From Arthrobacter agilis (GTDB lineage: Bacteria > Actinomycetota > Actinomycetes > Actinomycetales > Micrococcaceae): a stretch of DNA of 64,000 nt. The notes under the pieces are model-generated. The model saw only the letters and a list, made by a program, of their open reading frames with translations, had not been told where the DNA came from and ran no database searches. Shown in pieces: positions 34,648 through 43,529 of the stretch (position 1 is its first letter; each line of letters opens with the position of its first letter). The DNA lies in the NCBI RefSeq assembly GCF_030816075.1, contig NZ_JAUSXO010000001.1, positions 248,001-312,000 of the forward strand, in the 5' to 3' direction. The position numbers and the translations under genes are program-made.

Positions 34648-35148
34648 ATGAGCCAGACCGAGATCCGCCACCACCAGGAGTCCGTCACGATCCAGGCGTC
34701 GGCGGACAGCATCTACGATCTGGTCTCCGACATCACCCGCACCGGCGAGTGGAGCCCGGTGTGCACGCGGTGCTGGTGGGAGGACGACGCCGCTGCAGGC
34801 GAGGTCGGTGCGTGGTTCACAGGGCGCAACGAGCTTCCACACCGCACCTGGGAGACCCGGTCGCAGCTCGTGGCGGCAGAGCGCGGCCGTGAGTTCGCGT
34901 GGGTGGTCGGCGGCGACAGGGTGCGCTGGGGCTACACGCTGACCCCGGCTGGCACCGGGACCACCCTGACAGAATCCTGGGATTTCCTGCCGGGCGGCAT
35001 CGCCTTCTTCGACGAAAAGTTCGGGGAGGATGCTCCCGCGCAGATCATCGACCGGACCCGGCAGGCGCTCGACGGCATCCCGAAGACGCTCGCCGCCATC
35101 AAGCGCATCGCCGAGTCCGGCACGTTCCGTGAGGATGGCCGGTCCTAG
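34648..35148 (+). CDS. SRPBCC (polyketide-cyclase-like) family protein
   Basis: The 166-aa protein opens with SVTIQASADSIYDLVSDITRTGEWSP, the common start of SRPBCC hydrophobic-ligand-binding proteins, and ends with a long helix (IIDRTRQALDGIPKTLAAI). It should bind a lipid or aromatic ligand in a helix-grip fold. The ATG follows GAGAATGGGCGC, so a leaderless start is possible; no Shine-Dalgarno is visible. The ligand is unknown. Confidence 0.82.
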   Translation: MSQTEIRHHQESVTIQASADSIYDLVSDITRTGEWSPVCTRCWWEDDAAAGEVGAWFTGRNELPHRTWETRSQLVAAERGREFAWVVGGDRVRWGYTLTPAGTGTTLTESWDFLPGGIAFFDEKFGEDAPAQIIDRTRQALDGIPKTLAAIKRIAESGTFREDGRS

Positions 35149-35171
35149 CGGGAAGCTGACCCCGCACGAGG

Positions 35172-35609
35172 TCAGGCGATCGCCAACTCCAGGTACGCGG
35201 CGGCGCCGGCGGAGGCGACTTCCTGGTCCTGCTCGATGGTGCCGGTGGAAACGCCGATGGCGCCGACGATGCTGCCGTCGCGCACCAGCGGGATGCCGCC
35301 GGGGAACACCGCGAGCCGGCCGCCGTGGGCGTCACTCAGTCCGTAGATGGGGCCGTCCTGCCGGGTGACGCCCTGCAGGTCGCCGGTCTCGCACTGGAAC
35401 GCGATGGACGTGTAGGCCTTGTTGATGGCGATGGTGATGCTGCCGATGTTCGCGCCGTCCATCCGCACGTGCGCCTTCAGGTTCCCGCCGGCATCGACCA
35501 CGGCGATGTCCATGGGCTGGCCGATCTCCTCGGCTTTCGCCGCCGCGGCGTCGATGACGAGGCGGGCCTCTTTGGACGTGATGGTTTCGAGTACTGATCC
35601 GGGAGTCAT
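35172..35609 (-). CDS. HbpS/GlcG-family heme-binding-like protein
   Basis: The 145-aa protein fits the GlcG/HbpS family in length and motifs: MDIAVVDAGGNLKAHVRMDGA near residue 32, then INKAYTSIAF and AVFPGGIPLVRDGSIVGAIGVSTG. Members bind heme or are encoded beside diol and glycerol pathways. It lies divergently upstream of the aldolase-kinase operon and may serve it. AAGGA stands six bases upstream of ATG 35609; the frame extends upstream but has no family match there. Confidence 0.85.
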   Translation of the reverse strand: MTPGSVLETITSKEARLVIDAAAAKAEEIGQPMDIAVVDAGGNLKAHVRMDGANIGSITIAINKAYTSIAFQCETGDLQGVTRQDGPIYGLSDAHGGRLAVFPGGIPLVRDGSIVGAIGVSTGTIEQDQEVASAGAAAYLELAIA

Positions 35610-35781
35610 GGGGGTCCTTCGTCGTCGAAGTGGGTGGCCGGGCGGCCGCGGCCCACTCAACCACGCGCATCCATCGCTGACGAGGTGGTGATTACCCCCA
35701 GGGGGAGGGCGGGAGAACCCCCATATCCAGCGCGGCTTCGCCCACCTAGCGTGGGGGTCAGCCTGACCAGGAGGAATCACC

Positions 35782-36645
35782 ATGGCCGTTGTACCGCTGA
35801 AGGACATCGTCGACCCGGCATTCGAGGCACGCTACGGGGTGCCCGCCATCAACATCTTCAACGACCTGACCATGGAGGGCGTGCTCGCCGGTGCCGTGGA
35901 GGCCAACTCCCCGGTGATCCTGCAGACCTCGGTGAAGACCGTGCGCAGCATCGGCTCGCGGGTGCTCTTCGACATGTGGCAGTCGATGACGCGCGGCATC
36001 GAGGTGCCCGTCACCCTGCACCTGGACCACTGCCCAGACCGTGACGTCGTCACCGAATGCCTCAAGGCCGGCTGGAACTCCGTGCTCTTCGACGCCTCAA
36101 ACCTCCCCGTCGAGGAGAACCAGCGCCAGACCGTCGAGGTCGTCGCCGAGGCCCGCAGCTACGGCGCCCAGGTGGAGGGCGAGATCGAGGCGATCACCGG
36201 CGTCGAGGACGACCACGGGTCCGACGACGTCTCCAAGCAGCAGAGCCTCGAGGTGGCGCTCGCGTTCATCGACGCCACCGGGATCGACGTCTTCGCCCCC
36301 TCGATCGGCAACGCCCACGGCAGCTACAAGGCCGCACCCGTGATCGACGCCGACCGCGTCACGCAGATCGTCGAGGCACGCAACGTGCCCATCGCCCTGC
36401 ACGGCGGCAGTGGCCTGAGCGCGGAGCAGTTCGCCGACCTCATCGCCCGCGGCTGCGCGAAGGTCAACATCTCCACGGCCCTCAAGGAGACGTACATGCA
36501 GTCCAGCCTGGTGTTCCTCAAGCAGGCCGAGCAGAACAGCAAGTGGGACCCGCCGTCGCTCTTCAAGCACACCCGGGCCGACGTCGTCGCGATGGTCACC
36601 GACCTCTGCAAGCAGTTCGGCAGCGCCGGGAAGGGCGGACGCTGA
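35782..36645 (+). CDS. Class II fructose/tagatose-bisphosphate-type aldolase
   Basis: The 287-aa protein shows class II aldolase signatures: GVPAINIFNDLTMEGVL near residue 20, VTLHLDHCPD with the zinc-binding His near 83, VEGEIEAITGVED, NAHGSYK near 178 and ALHGGSG near 208. It cleaves a ketose phosphate to DHAP and an aldehyde. Next to DhaK/DhaL-type kinases the substrate may be a sugar phosphate made by that kinase. AGGAGGAATCACC gives a strong ribosome-binding site. It is the first gene of a four-gene operon. Confidence 0.88.
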   Translation: MAVVPLKDIVDPAFEARYGVPAINIFNDLTMEGVLAGAVEANSPVILQTSVKTVRSIGSRVLFDMWQSMTRGIEVPVTLHLDHCPDRDVVTECLKAGWNSVLFDASNLPVEENQRQTVEVVAEARSYGAQVEGEIEAITGVEDDHGSDDVSKQQSLEVALAFIDATGIDVFAPSIGNAHGSYKAAPVIDADRVTQIVEARNVPIALHGGSGLSAEQFADLIARGCAKVNISTALKETYMQSSLVFLKQAEQNSKWDPPSLFKHTRADVVAMVTDLCKQFGSAGKGGR

Positions 36646-36647
36646 CT

Positions 36648-37466
36648 ATGCCCGCCCTCATCTTCGACTGCGACGGCGTGCTCGCCGACACCGAGCAGTA
36701 CGGCCACCTGCCCGCCTTCAACCGGACCTTCGCCGAGTTCGGCGTGCCCGTGCAGTGGAGCGTCAACGAGTACGCCGAGAAGGTGAAGATCGGCGGCGGC
36801 AAGGAGCGCATGCGCAGCATTCTCACCCCCGCGCTGGTCGCCGAGCTCAGCCTGAACGATGACTCCTCCACGGACGCCGCGATCCTCGCCTGGCACAAGC
36901 GGAAGACCGAGATCTACAAGGGGCTCGTGGAAAGCGGTGTCATGCCCGCACGGCCCGGCATCGCCCGGATCGTGCGGGAAGCGCACGACGCCGGGTGGAC
37001 CCTCGCCGTCGCGTCCACCTCCGCGGAACCCGCGGTCCGTGCCGTCCTGGCGCACGCCGTCGGGGACGACCTCGCTTCCCACTTCGCGGTGTTCGCCGGT
37101 GACGTGGTGCCCGCCAAGAAACCGGCGCCGGACATCTACCTGCTCGCGCTCCGGGAACTCGGAGTGCCGGCGCAGGACGCGATCGTCGTCGAGGACAGCG
37201 GCAACGGGCTGCGCGCCGCCGTCGACGCCGGCCTCGCCACGGTGGTCACTGTCAGCGGCTTCACCCGTGAGGAGGACTTTACGGGCGCGGCACTCGTCGT
37301 CAGCTCGCTCGGTGATTCGAACGGGGAACAGGCCGAGGTGCTCGATAGCCCGTACGGCGTCGGGGTCCGCGGTGTCGTCAACCTCGCCACGCTGCAAGCC
37401 CTGCTCGACGCTTCCAGGGCGCCGTCTGCCTCCCACGCATCGTCGACCGGAACGGAGATCCCATGA
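36648..37466 (+). CDS. HAD-superfamily phosphatase/phosphomutase (CbbY-like)
   Basis: The 272-aa protein begins PALIFDCDGVLADTE, the DxD motif I of the HAD family, with the nucleophile Asp followed by DGVL. VASTSAEPAVRAVL supplies motif II and KPAPDIYLLAL and VVEDSGNGLRAA supply motifs III and IV. The GGGKERMR insert marks a C1 cap like CbbY or beta-phosphoglucomutase. It probably dephosphorylates or isomerises a sugar phosphate in this operon. The ATG lies two bases after the aldolase stop and its own stop overlaps dhaL by ATGA. Confidence 0.85.
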   Translation: MPALIFDCDGVLADTEQYGHLPAFNRTFAEFGVPVQWSVNEYAEKVKIGGGKERMRSILTPALVAELSLNDDSSTDAAILAWHKRKTEIYKGLVESGVMPARPGIARIVREAHDAGWTLAVASTSAEPAVRAVLAHAVGDDLASHFAVFAGDVVPAKKPAPDIYLLALRELGVPAQDAIVVEDSGNGLRAAVDAGLATVVTVSGFTREEDFTGAALVVSSLGDSNGEQAEVLDSPYGVGVRGVVNLATLQALLDASRAPSASHASSTGTEIP

Positions 37467-38095
37467 GCACCACCACGATCGACGACATCGAGTACGTCGT
37501 TCATTCCCTGGCGCAGACCGCCGTCGAGAAGGAGAAGGAATTCGGTGACCTCGATGCCGTGGTGGGCGACGGCGACCTCGGCTACTCCCTCGCCCGCGGC
37601 TTCGAGAAGGTGCTGGCGGACTGGGACTCGTTCAAACGCGATGACGCCGCCACGTTCCTGCAGCAGATCGCGCTCGCCATCTCCAGCAGGATCGGCGGTA
37701 CCTCAGGTCCGCTGTGGGGGACGGCGTTCCTGCGCGCATCCGCCGCCGCGAAGACCACCGAGACGATCGACGGGGCCGCCGTCGTCGCCATGCTCCGTGG
37801 AGCCACCGACGGCATCAAGAAGCGCGGCAACGCCGACCTCGGCGACAAGACCCTGCTGGACGCCCTCATCCCCGCCACTGACGAACTCGAACGCCAGCTC
37901 GCCGCAGGCGCCTCGCCGGAGGACTGCCGGAGTGCATTCGCCGCGAAGGTCCGCGAGTGCGCGGATGCGACGTCGAGCATGCAGGCGAAGCGTGGCCGCG
38001 CCAGCTACAGCGGGGAACGCAGCATCGGCTCGCCCGACGCCGGCGCAGTGGCCGTGGCCGTCATCATCGAACGCATCGTGGCCGACTGGCCCTGA
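37463..38095 (+). CDS. dhaL: DhaL-type kinase subunit (ADP/ATP-binding)
   Basis: The 210-aa protein has AVVGDGDLGYSLARGF near residue 31 (the DGDxGxxL Mg/nucleotide-binding motif of DhaL), GGTSGPLWGTAFL near 76, and LGDKTLLDALIPA. It ends with RGRASYSGERSIGSPDAGA, a common DhaL C-terminal block. DhaL phosphorylates the ketose held covalently by DhaK. No DhaM or PTS part is present, so ATP is the probable donor, as in the tetrulose kinases of erythritol pathways. It overlaps the HAD gene and lies 44 bases before dhaK. Confidence 0.88.
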   Translation: MSTTTIDDIEYVVHSLAQTAVEKEKEFGDLDAVVGDGDLGYSLARGFEKVLADWDSFKRDDAATFLQQIALAISSRIGGTSGPLWGTAFLRASAAAKTTETIDGAAVVAMLRGATDGIKKRGNADLGDKTLLDALIPATDELERQLAAGASPEDCRSAFAAKVRECADATSSMQAKRGRASYSGERSIGSPDAGAVAVAVIIERIVADWP

Positions 38096-38139
38096 CTCTT
38101 CCTCCCAACCGTCCCAACTCACAATGATGTGGAGTACCC

Positions 38140-39135
38140 ATGAAGAAGTTCGTCAATGATCCGCAGCAGTTCGTCCCGGAGATGCTCGAGGGCCTGGCGC
38201 TCGCCAACCCCGACACCCTGAAGTACGTGCCCGAGTACAACCTGATCATGCGCGCCGACGGCCCGGACGAGAGCAAGGTGTCCATCATCCAGGGCTCCGG
38301 TTCCGGGCACGAGCCGGCGCACGTGATGATCGTGGGCAAGGGCATGCTCGACGCCGCCTGCCCCGGCGACGTGTTCGCGGCCCCGCCCTTCGACTACGTG
38401 TACGAGACCACCAAGCTCATGGCGTCACCCAAGGGCGTGCTCCTGCTGGTGAACAACTACACGGGCGACAAGATGGTGTTCGAGATGGCGGAGGAGATGT
38501 CCTCGGCGGACGGCATCGAGGTGAAGACGCTCTTCATCAACGACGACGTCTCCGTGGAGGACTCCACCTACACAATCGGCCGGCGCGGGGTGGCGGGCAA
38601 CTTCTTCGTCATCAAGGCCGTCGCGGCCGCGTCCGAGCGGGGCGCGGACCTCAATGAGATCATCCGCATCGGCGAGAAGGTGAACTCGGTGACCCGGACC
38701 ATGGGTGTCGCGCTGACGGCGTGTACGCCCCCGGCCAAGGGCAGCCCGCTGTTCGAACTCGGTGAGGACGAGATCGAGATGGGCGTGGGTATCCACGGTG
38801 AGCCCGGCCGACGTCGGGCGAAGATGATGCCGGCCAACGAGATCGTCGAGGAGATGCTCGGCCCGGTGGTGCGGGACCTGCCCTTCAAGGAGGGCGACCG
38901 CGTGGCGCTCATGATCAACGGACTCGGCGGCACCCCGATCAGCGAGCTGTACCTGCTGTACGGGCAGGCGCACAAGCGCCTCGCCGAGCAGGGCATCAGC
39001 GTGGGCCGCAGCTATGTGGGGGAGTACTGCACGTCCCTGGACATGGCCGGCGCGTCCATCACGCTGGTCCGGCTCGACGACGAGATCGAGTCGCTGCTCA
39101 TGGATCCCGCGGAGATCCCCATCCGGGTCTTCTAG
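38140..39135 (+). CDS. dhaK: DhaK-type dihydroxyacetone/tetrulose kinase substrate subunit
   Basis: This 331-aa protein starts MKKFVNDPQQFVPEMLEG and carries IIQGSGSGHEPAHVMIVGKGML, the substrate pocket, and MGVGIHGEPG with the His that forms a hemiaminal with the ketose. Length fits DhaK. Together with dhaL it could use dihydroxyacetone or a tetrulose such as erythrulose. It is the last gene of the operon; a strong hairpin follows at 39151. Confidence 0.9.
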   Translation: MKKFVNDPQQFVPEMLEGLALANPDTLKYVPEYNLIMRADGPDESKVSIIQGSGSGHEPAHVMIVGKGMLDAACPGDVFAAPPFDYVYETTKLMASPKGVLLLVNNYTGDKMVFEMAEEMSSADGIEVKTLFINDDVSVEDSTYTIGRRGVAGNFFVIKAVAAASERGADLNEIIRIGEKVNSVTRTMGVALTACTPPAKGSPLFELGEDEIEMGVGIHGEPGRRRAKMMPANEIVEEMLGPVVRDLPFKEGDRVALMINGLGGTPISELYLLYGQAHKRLAEQGISVGRSYVGEYCTSLDMAGASITLVRLDDEIESLLMDPAEIPIRVF

Positions 39136-39150
39136 GTCCACCGCGTACGA

Positions 39151-39186
39151 CGGCGGGCCGGTCACCTTTCGGTGGCCGGCCCGCCG
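39151..39186 (+). terminator. Terminator after dhaK
   Basis: A 16-bp stem (39151-39166 with 39171-39186), four-base loop TTTC and one G-T type mismatch, 15 bases after the dhaK stop, followed by CTTCTTGC. Confidence 0.75.
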
Positions 39187-39233
39187 CTTCTTGCTGTCAG
39201 GGTGCCTACCGCGTTCCCGGTCGCCAGTAGGAA

Positions 39234-39959
39234 CTAGAGGGTGTCGGGAATGGGTCGTCCAGGGAAAAGCGTGGCGTACTGCTTCCGATACAGCCGGCGC
39301 CCGACAAGACGGTAGGCGAGTCGCACCGGCGGCGGGATCTCCTTGAAGAACTCCTCGCGCTCGCCGCGCGGATTCGTGGCCAGCACCATCCCGAGGTAAC
39401 CGACCAGGAACTTCTTGTCGAACGTCTCCACGCCGTGCTTCCCGATCTCCTTCCCCTCCTTCTCGGTCATCACCCTGTCCACAGCGGGCATCACCTCGGT
39501 GACCTCGCGGCGCAGGTGCACCTGAAGGACGGTGGATAGCTCCTCGTAACGATCAGCGAGGTCCACCCGCACGCTCGCCTCGGCTGTCTCCATCCAGCCC
39601 AGGCGGACCGGCTCGATGCTCTCGAGCCGTTGTGTCACCTGCCGGTGCTGCTCGAGCATCTGCTCGATGTGCAGCGCACACCCCGGTGCTCTCTCCGCCA
39701 GCCGCGGGTACATGAGGAGGTCCTCGCCTTCATGATGCACATGGAGCACTTTGTCGAAGTTCCCCAGTACCTCTCCGACATAGGCGGCGCGGGCGGTGTC
39801 GCCGGGCTCGACGGATCTCACCAGACCCGGGGCCTCGCCGTACGCCCACAGGAAGAAGCGGTGGATCCGACGCATGCTCGCCGAGCCTGTACAGATAACG
39901 GGTCCTGCTGGCAATGGCGCAGCAGTCTCGCCGGGTCTCATGGTGAAGAAGTCGGTCAT
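39234..39959 (-). CDS. Hemerythrin (HHE)-domain protein
   Basis: The 241-aa protein has the HHE helices: IHRFFLWAYG near residue 30, VHHEGEDLLMYPRL (HxxxE) near 73, EQHRQVTQ near 103 and VHLRREVTEVMPAV near 147. These should bind a di-iron centre for oxygen or NO sensing. The C-terminal 80 residues are basic and unassigned. GAGGGGC stands upstream of ATG 39959; the open frame beyond it has no match. Confidence 0.85.
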   Translation of the reverse strand: MTDFFTMRPGETAAPLPAGPVICTGSASMRRIHRFFLWAYGEAPGLVRSVEPGDTARAAYVGEVLGNFDKVLHVHHEGEDLLMYPRLAERAPGCALHIEQMLEQHRQVTQRLESIEPVRLGWMETAEASVRVDLADRYEELSTVLQVHLRREVTEVMPAVDRVMTEKEGKEIGKHGVETFDKKFLVGYLGMVLATNPRGEREEFFKEIPPPVRLAYRLVGRRLYRKQYATLFPGRPIPDTL

Positions 39960-40170
39960 GGGATTGCCCCTCACGAAATTGGTCGAGACCAAGTCCTTCC
40001 CCGGCAGGATCATAGGCTTCGCCACCGCCTCCCACAATGGCTGGGCAACGCCCGTATCGGCGGTTCAGCGGCATCGAGCCGACGCGAACAGGTCAGCTGG
40101 TTTTGGGGTGCGAGGTCGTATCCATCAGTCAACGAAAACTGAACCTGCCCGAGTGAGGAATGATCGGCTC

Positions 40171-40911
40171 ATGGAACTGGAAGCCCCGTCACCGTCGATG
40201 ATCGCGCGACTCCTGGAGGAGATTTCCTGGGAGAGGGCCGTGAAGTACCGAAACGGTGGCCGCGGGATGGAGAACGTCCTGACTGCCGAAGTGCTCATCG
40301 CGCTGGACCTCCTACCAAGGAGTCACTTCTTTGCTGCCGTCGTCAACTCATGCTCGGGAGCCGCCCACGCCCGGGATCAATTGGTCGAACAGGCTGAGAT
40401 GGCGGAAATGTCCCTTCTGCCCGGGGATATGTCGGTGAATCCGCTCGGAGTGGCAGCGAAGAAGTTCATCGTGCAGCCGGATGCAGTGATTGCCACACCG
40501 AATGTCTTCGCTTTCGTCGAGGCTAAGCGGATCAGGACGAGCGCCTTTCAACCGGAACAACTTGCTCGGGAGTACGTAGCCGTGATGACCAACATGGGTG
40601 AGCGGTTGCCACTGTTGTTCCTCCTGGGCGTCGAACCGCCCGTGTCAGTCAAGGGACTGGGGAGGATGGCGGTGCACGACGCAATACGGCTGTATCTTCC
40701 TACGGTCCTCGAGCGGGCAGGAGACATCGGCATTTCGGACGACGAGTTGATGACCAGGATTGACGATGTCGTGTGCTGGATTCCCTGGGGCGGAGTGGTG
40801 GCAGCGGTCGAAGCGCAGCTTGCGTCGTTTTCCTGCGGGGACCCTAGCACCGGCGCGACTATTCAGCGCATTGGACAACAGTTGATCAATGCCGTCGAGT
40901 GGCACTCCTAG
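40171..40911 (+). CDS. Unrecognised protein with PD-(D/E)XK-like motif
   Basis: I do not recognise this 246-aa protein by name. A segment near residues 105-130 reads IVQPDAVIATPNVFAFVEAKR, an Asp followed by a strand and E-x-K, the order of PD-(D/E)XK nucleases. The region just after it (SAFQPEQLAREYVAVM) would supply the helix. No other nuclease or MTase gene is adjacent. GTGAGGA 11-17 bases upstream of ATG 40171 could be its ribosome-binding site. Confidence 0.55.
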   Translation: MELEAPSPSMIARLLEEISWERAVKYRNGGRGMENVLTAEVLIALDLLPRSHFFAAVVNSCSGAAHARDQLVEQAEMAEMSLLPGDMSVNPLGVAAKKFIVQPDAVIATPNVFAFVEAKRIRTSAFQPEQLAREYVAVMTNMGERLPLLFLLGVEPPVSVKGLGRMAVHDAIRLYLPTVLERAGDIGISDDELMTRIDDVVCWIPWGGVVAAVEAQLASFSCGDPSTGATIQRIGQQLINAVEWHS

Positions 40912-41006
40912 TGCCGGTGCGAATCCGGCTTCGACACCGGATAGATTTACCTTCGTAACTCCGGTGAACGTACGTGCGCTCCGTCCGGGGACACTTGCTC
41001 AGCAGC

Positions 41007-41774
41007 TTAAGGTGTCGCTCCGCCAAGTACATCCACGTGCACATGATCCAGGTGGCGCAAGATCTCATTCGCCGGCGCGGGGGCTTCGTAGTCGTGCCAC
41101 TCACCGCGCGCGATTCGGGAGCTCCAGAACTGGTCGTCGAAAATGACGTACTGAATGTTCAGATCGTCGGCATGGGCAACCAGCCACTGCGCGAGTACCC
41201 ACCCCTCCCGCCGGTTCTCCTCGGTCACGGGTCGGAAAAAGACATCGATCGCCCGCCCGTCGTAATGCGTGGAGTCACCGCCATGCCCGGAGCCCACACC
41301 GCCGGGCTCGAAACCGCCCAGGTTCTGCTCGCCGAACACGTCGGTCATCGCCGTTCGCACCTGCTCTGCACGGGGAGTCAGGCCGGTCGCTGTCAGCCGC
41401 TCCTCCTGCAAGTCACTGGCCGCTGAACCACGGCAGCTCAGGACAGGCCCAGCCTTGCCGGATCGACCATCAGCCAGGGCTTGAAGTGCAGCTTCGTCAA
41501 GGCTGGACGATTCTGTGGGCTCTACGCCACGGGCTCGAAGTGCTACCTCCGTCGTGGCACGTTTCGCCTCTTCTCGGCTGAGCTCGACCTCGTCGTCGGA
41601 AGTACGAACCACGCACTCCGGGCCAGCGAGAAGGGACCCACCTCCGGTTGACAGACTGCCGAGGACGTTCGGTCCTAAGAACACCAACGCTGAGCCGAGC
41701 ACAGCGAGGATCAGTACGGTCACGAGCACCTGGAGCGGGCGGCGCTGACGGTCGCGCGGGACGCTGCCGGTCAT
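41007..41774 (-). CDS. Membrane-anchored M15-like (ARB_07466-type) protein
   Basis: The 255-aa protein has one N-terminal membrane helix (about residues 15-37, LQVLVTVLILAVLGSALVFL) and an extracytoplasmic domain. Its end has STHYDGRAIDVFF (H-x6-D) near residue 175 and DHVHVDV near 245, zinc-ligand patterns of M15 LD/DD-peptidases and of the ARB_07466-type domain common in actinobacteria. A role in trimming cell-wall peptides is possible. GAGGTGG precedes the ATG. Confidence 0.75.
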   Translation of the reverse strand: MTGSVPRDRQRRPLQVLVTVLILAVLGSALVFLGPNVLGSLSTGGGSLLAGPECVVRTSDDEVELSREEAKRATTEVALRARGVEPTESSSLDEAALQALADGRSGKAGPVLSCRGSAASDLQEERLTATGLTPRAEQVRTAMTDVFGEQNLGGFEPGGVGSGHGGDSTHYDGRAIDVFFRPVTEENRREGWVLAQWLVAHADDLNIQYVIFDDQFWSSRIARGEWHDYEAPAPANEILRHLDHVHVDVLGGATP

Positions 41775-42037
41775 GGGCGGGCCACCTCAGCGGACGAACG
41801 GGGGACAAGGCATGAGGTTCTCCTGGTCAGTGCACATCCGCAGGCGGCTAACGCCGCGAACCTGCTCGCCATGCTGGGTCCTCCTGTTGTGATGCCACGT
41901 ACTTCCAGGTGCGGAGCGACCTACTGCTCAGGAAGTTAATTGACGGCAGGCATCAGTAGTTCCCCTCGGAGCAGGATCTCGAGGGGAACGAAGCGGTCGC
42001 CGCGTCATCGATCTGATGGCGCCGTGACCATGCAAGG

Positions 42038-43207
42038 TCAGCAGGGCCGCCAGCTCTTGCCACCCGGTGCGTAGCAGCGAGGACCGTTGTAGCCGGGGTA
42101 GGGGTTCTGAGCTGCAGGGGGAGCGGGAGGAATGTACTGCTGCGCAGGTGGGATGTAGGGCGCGGGGACGGGCGGAAGATTGCGGATCCGCTCCTGCTCT
42201 GCGGCAGCTGCCGCTTCGGCGGCCAGACGGTCAGCTTCGGCACGAGCATTGGCTTCTGCCTGAACCCGTTCGGCTTCGACGCGCGCAGCCTCCGCGGCCT
42301 CTGCCTGGATGCGTTCAGCCTCCACCCGCGCTGCCTCTGCCACCCTGGCGGCCTCTGCTTCGTCGGCAGCAGCTTCGGCTGCCTTCTCTGCTTCCTGCAG
42401 AGCCGTGGCTTTGGTGTTGGCGGAAGCCAGTGATTGCTCACCCTTCGTGATCTGGGTGTCGAGCTCGCGCGCCAAGGCCGCCGTGCGATCGGCTCCGAGA
42501 GCAAGCACGCGGACGGTGTCCTTTCCTGCTTCGAGCGCCTCTCGGGCGGCCTTCGCCGTCGTCAGGGCGGCGAGGATACCCGCGGCGGTTGCGGCCACGG
42601 CTGTTGCCGTCTCACCGGCCTGAGCGTCGGTTGCTTCAGTCAGTGCTTCCACGGCATCGGTCACTTCGGCCGGGAGGGTGCAGCCGGTAGCGACGTCCAG
42701 CAACCCGACGCCTTGCGCAGTCGCCTCGTTGTACGCCGCTTGCACCTCGTCGTAGTACTTCTTGTTCGGCTCGATGAGGACGGGGACGCCCAGGCCCACG
42801 CGGGCGAGTTCCGCGTTGACCAGGGTCTGGTCCTCGATGAACACAGCCGCCAGGACGCGGTCGTACTTGTCCGTGCGCTCGACATCGAAGTCCAGCGCGA
42901 CCTTGGTCCCGGGAGGGGTCAACGACTCGAGCTTCTCGGTCGCCTCCGGGCCGAGGCACTCGACGGGCTTGTTCGGGTCCTTCGTTTCCGGAGTGTCGAC
43001 GTTGAGCAGGCGCACCGTCTGGTCTTCGTCGTCGAAGTTGATGACAAGAGTGTCGCCGTCGATCACCCGCACCACGGTGCCCGCTTCGAAGTCGGCTGTC
43101 GCATCGCCGGACGGAGTGGAGCCGGTGCAGGCAGTCAGGGTTGTGGCGAGAACTGCCGCGGTCAGGAGGGTCGCCGGTGCTAGACGACGGAAAGGAGCAT
43201 GATTCAT
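42038..43207 (-). CDS. Secreted lipoprotein with staphylococcal-nuclease-like domain
   Basis: The 389-aa product starts with a signal peptide ending in the lipobox TLTAC, so it should be a surface lipoprotein. The SNase fold follows at about residues 40-175: GTVVRVIDGDTLVI, VRLLNVDTPET (catalytic Arg and Asp), ARVGLGVP and KYYDEVQAAYNEA. Then an Ala/Glu-rich helical stretch (about 200-340) with AARVEAER-type repeats and a Pro-rich tail ending in NGPRCYAPGGKSWRPC. It should cut extracellular DNA or RNA. ATG 43207 is chosen from the signal peptide. It is divergent from an HNH lipoprotein. Confidence 0.85.
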   Translation of the reverse strand: MNHAPFRRLAPATLLTAAVLATTLTACTGSTPSGDATADFEAGTVVRVIDGDTLVINFDDEDQTVRLLNVDTPETKDPNKPVECLGPEATEKLESLTPPGTKVALDFDVERTDKYDRVLAAVFIEDQTLVNAELARVGLGVPVLIEPNKKYYDEVQAAYNEATAQGVGLLDVATGCTLPAEVTDAVEALTEATDAQAGETATAVAATAAGILAALTTAKAAREALEAGKDTVRVLALGADRTAALARELDTQITKGEQSLASANTKATALQEAEKAAEAAADEAEAARVAEAARVEAERIQAEAAEAARVEAERVQAEANARAEADRLAAEAAAAAEQERIRNLPPVPAPYIPPAQQYIPPAPPAAQNPYPGYNGPRCYAPGGKSWRPC

Positions 43208-43529
43208 GGATCTACTTCTGCGGGTGCGAATACGGGAGTGGTGAGGGGCCCAGCACGTCGAACTCTCTGCTGATGGAGGGCGATGGTCAGCCATCACTGC
43301 AGGGTTAGCTAGCCACTCAAGTGGACTCATGCAGCGTATCGACGGAAGCGGCGACGAATGCCAATCCTGAGCGAAAGCTGAGCGAGTGGGACGCGGAGAG
43401 GCACTGGGCAGGGGCCCTCGAGCCCGGTTGGTTGATTGGACAGACACGCAAGTACGCTGCAAACAACACATCGCATCTACCTGGGGGCATTCCATCAATT
43501 CACCGTTCCTTCCGCCTGCCCAAAAGACA

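Noticed and set aside
35172-35807. Upstream extension of the GlcG/HbpS-like gene to 35807
   Set aside because: The extra 66 residues have no family match and run into the aldolase start; ATG 35609 has AAGGA upstream.
43386-43529. GTG 43386 as the start of the HNH lipoprotein
   Set aside because: It would put about 60 non-homologous residues before the signal peptide and block export.
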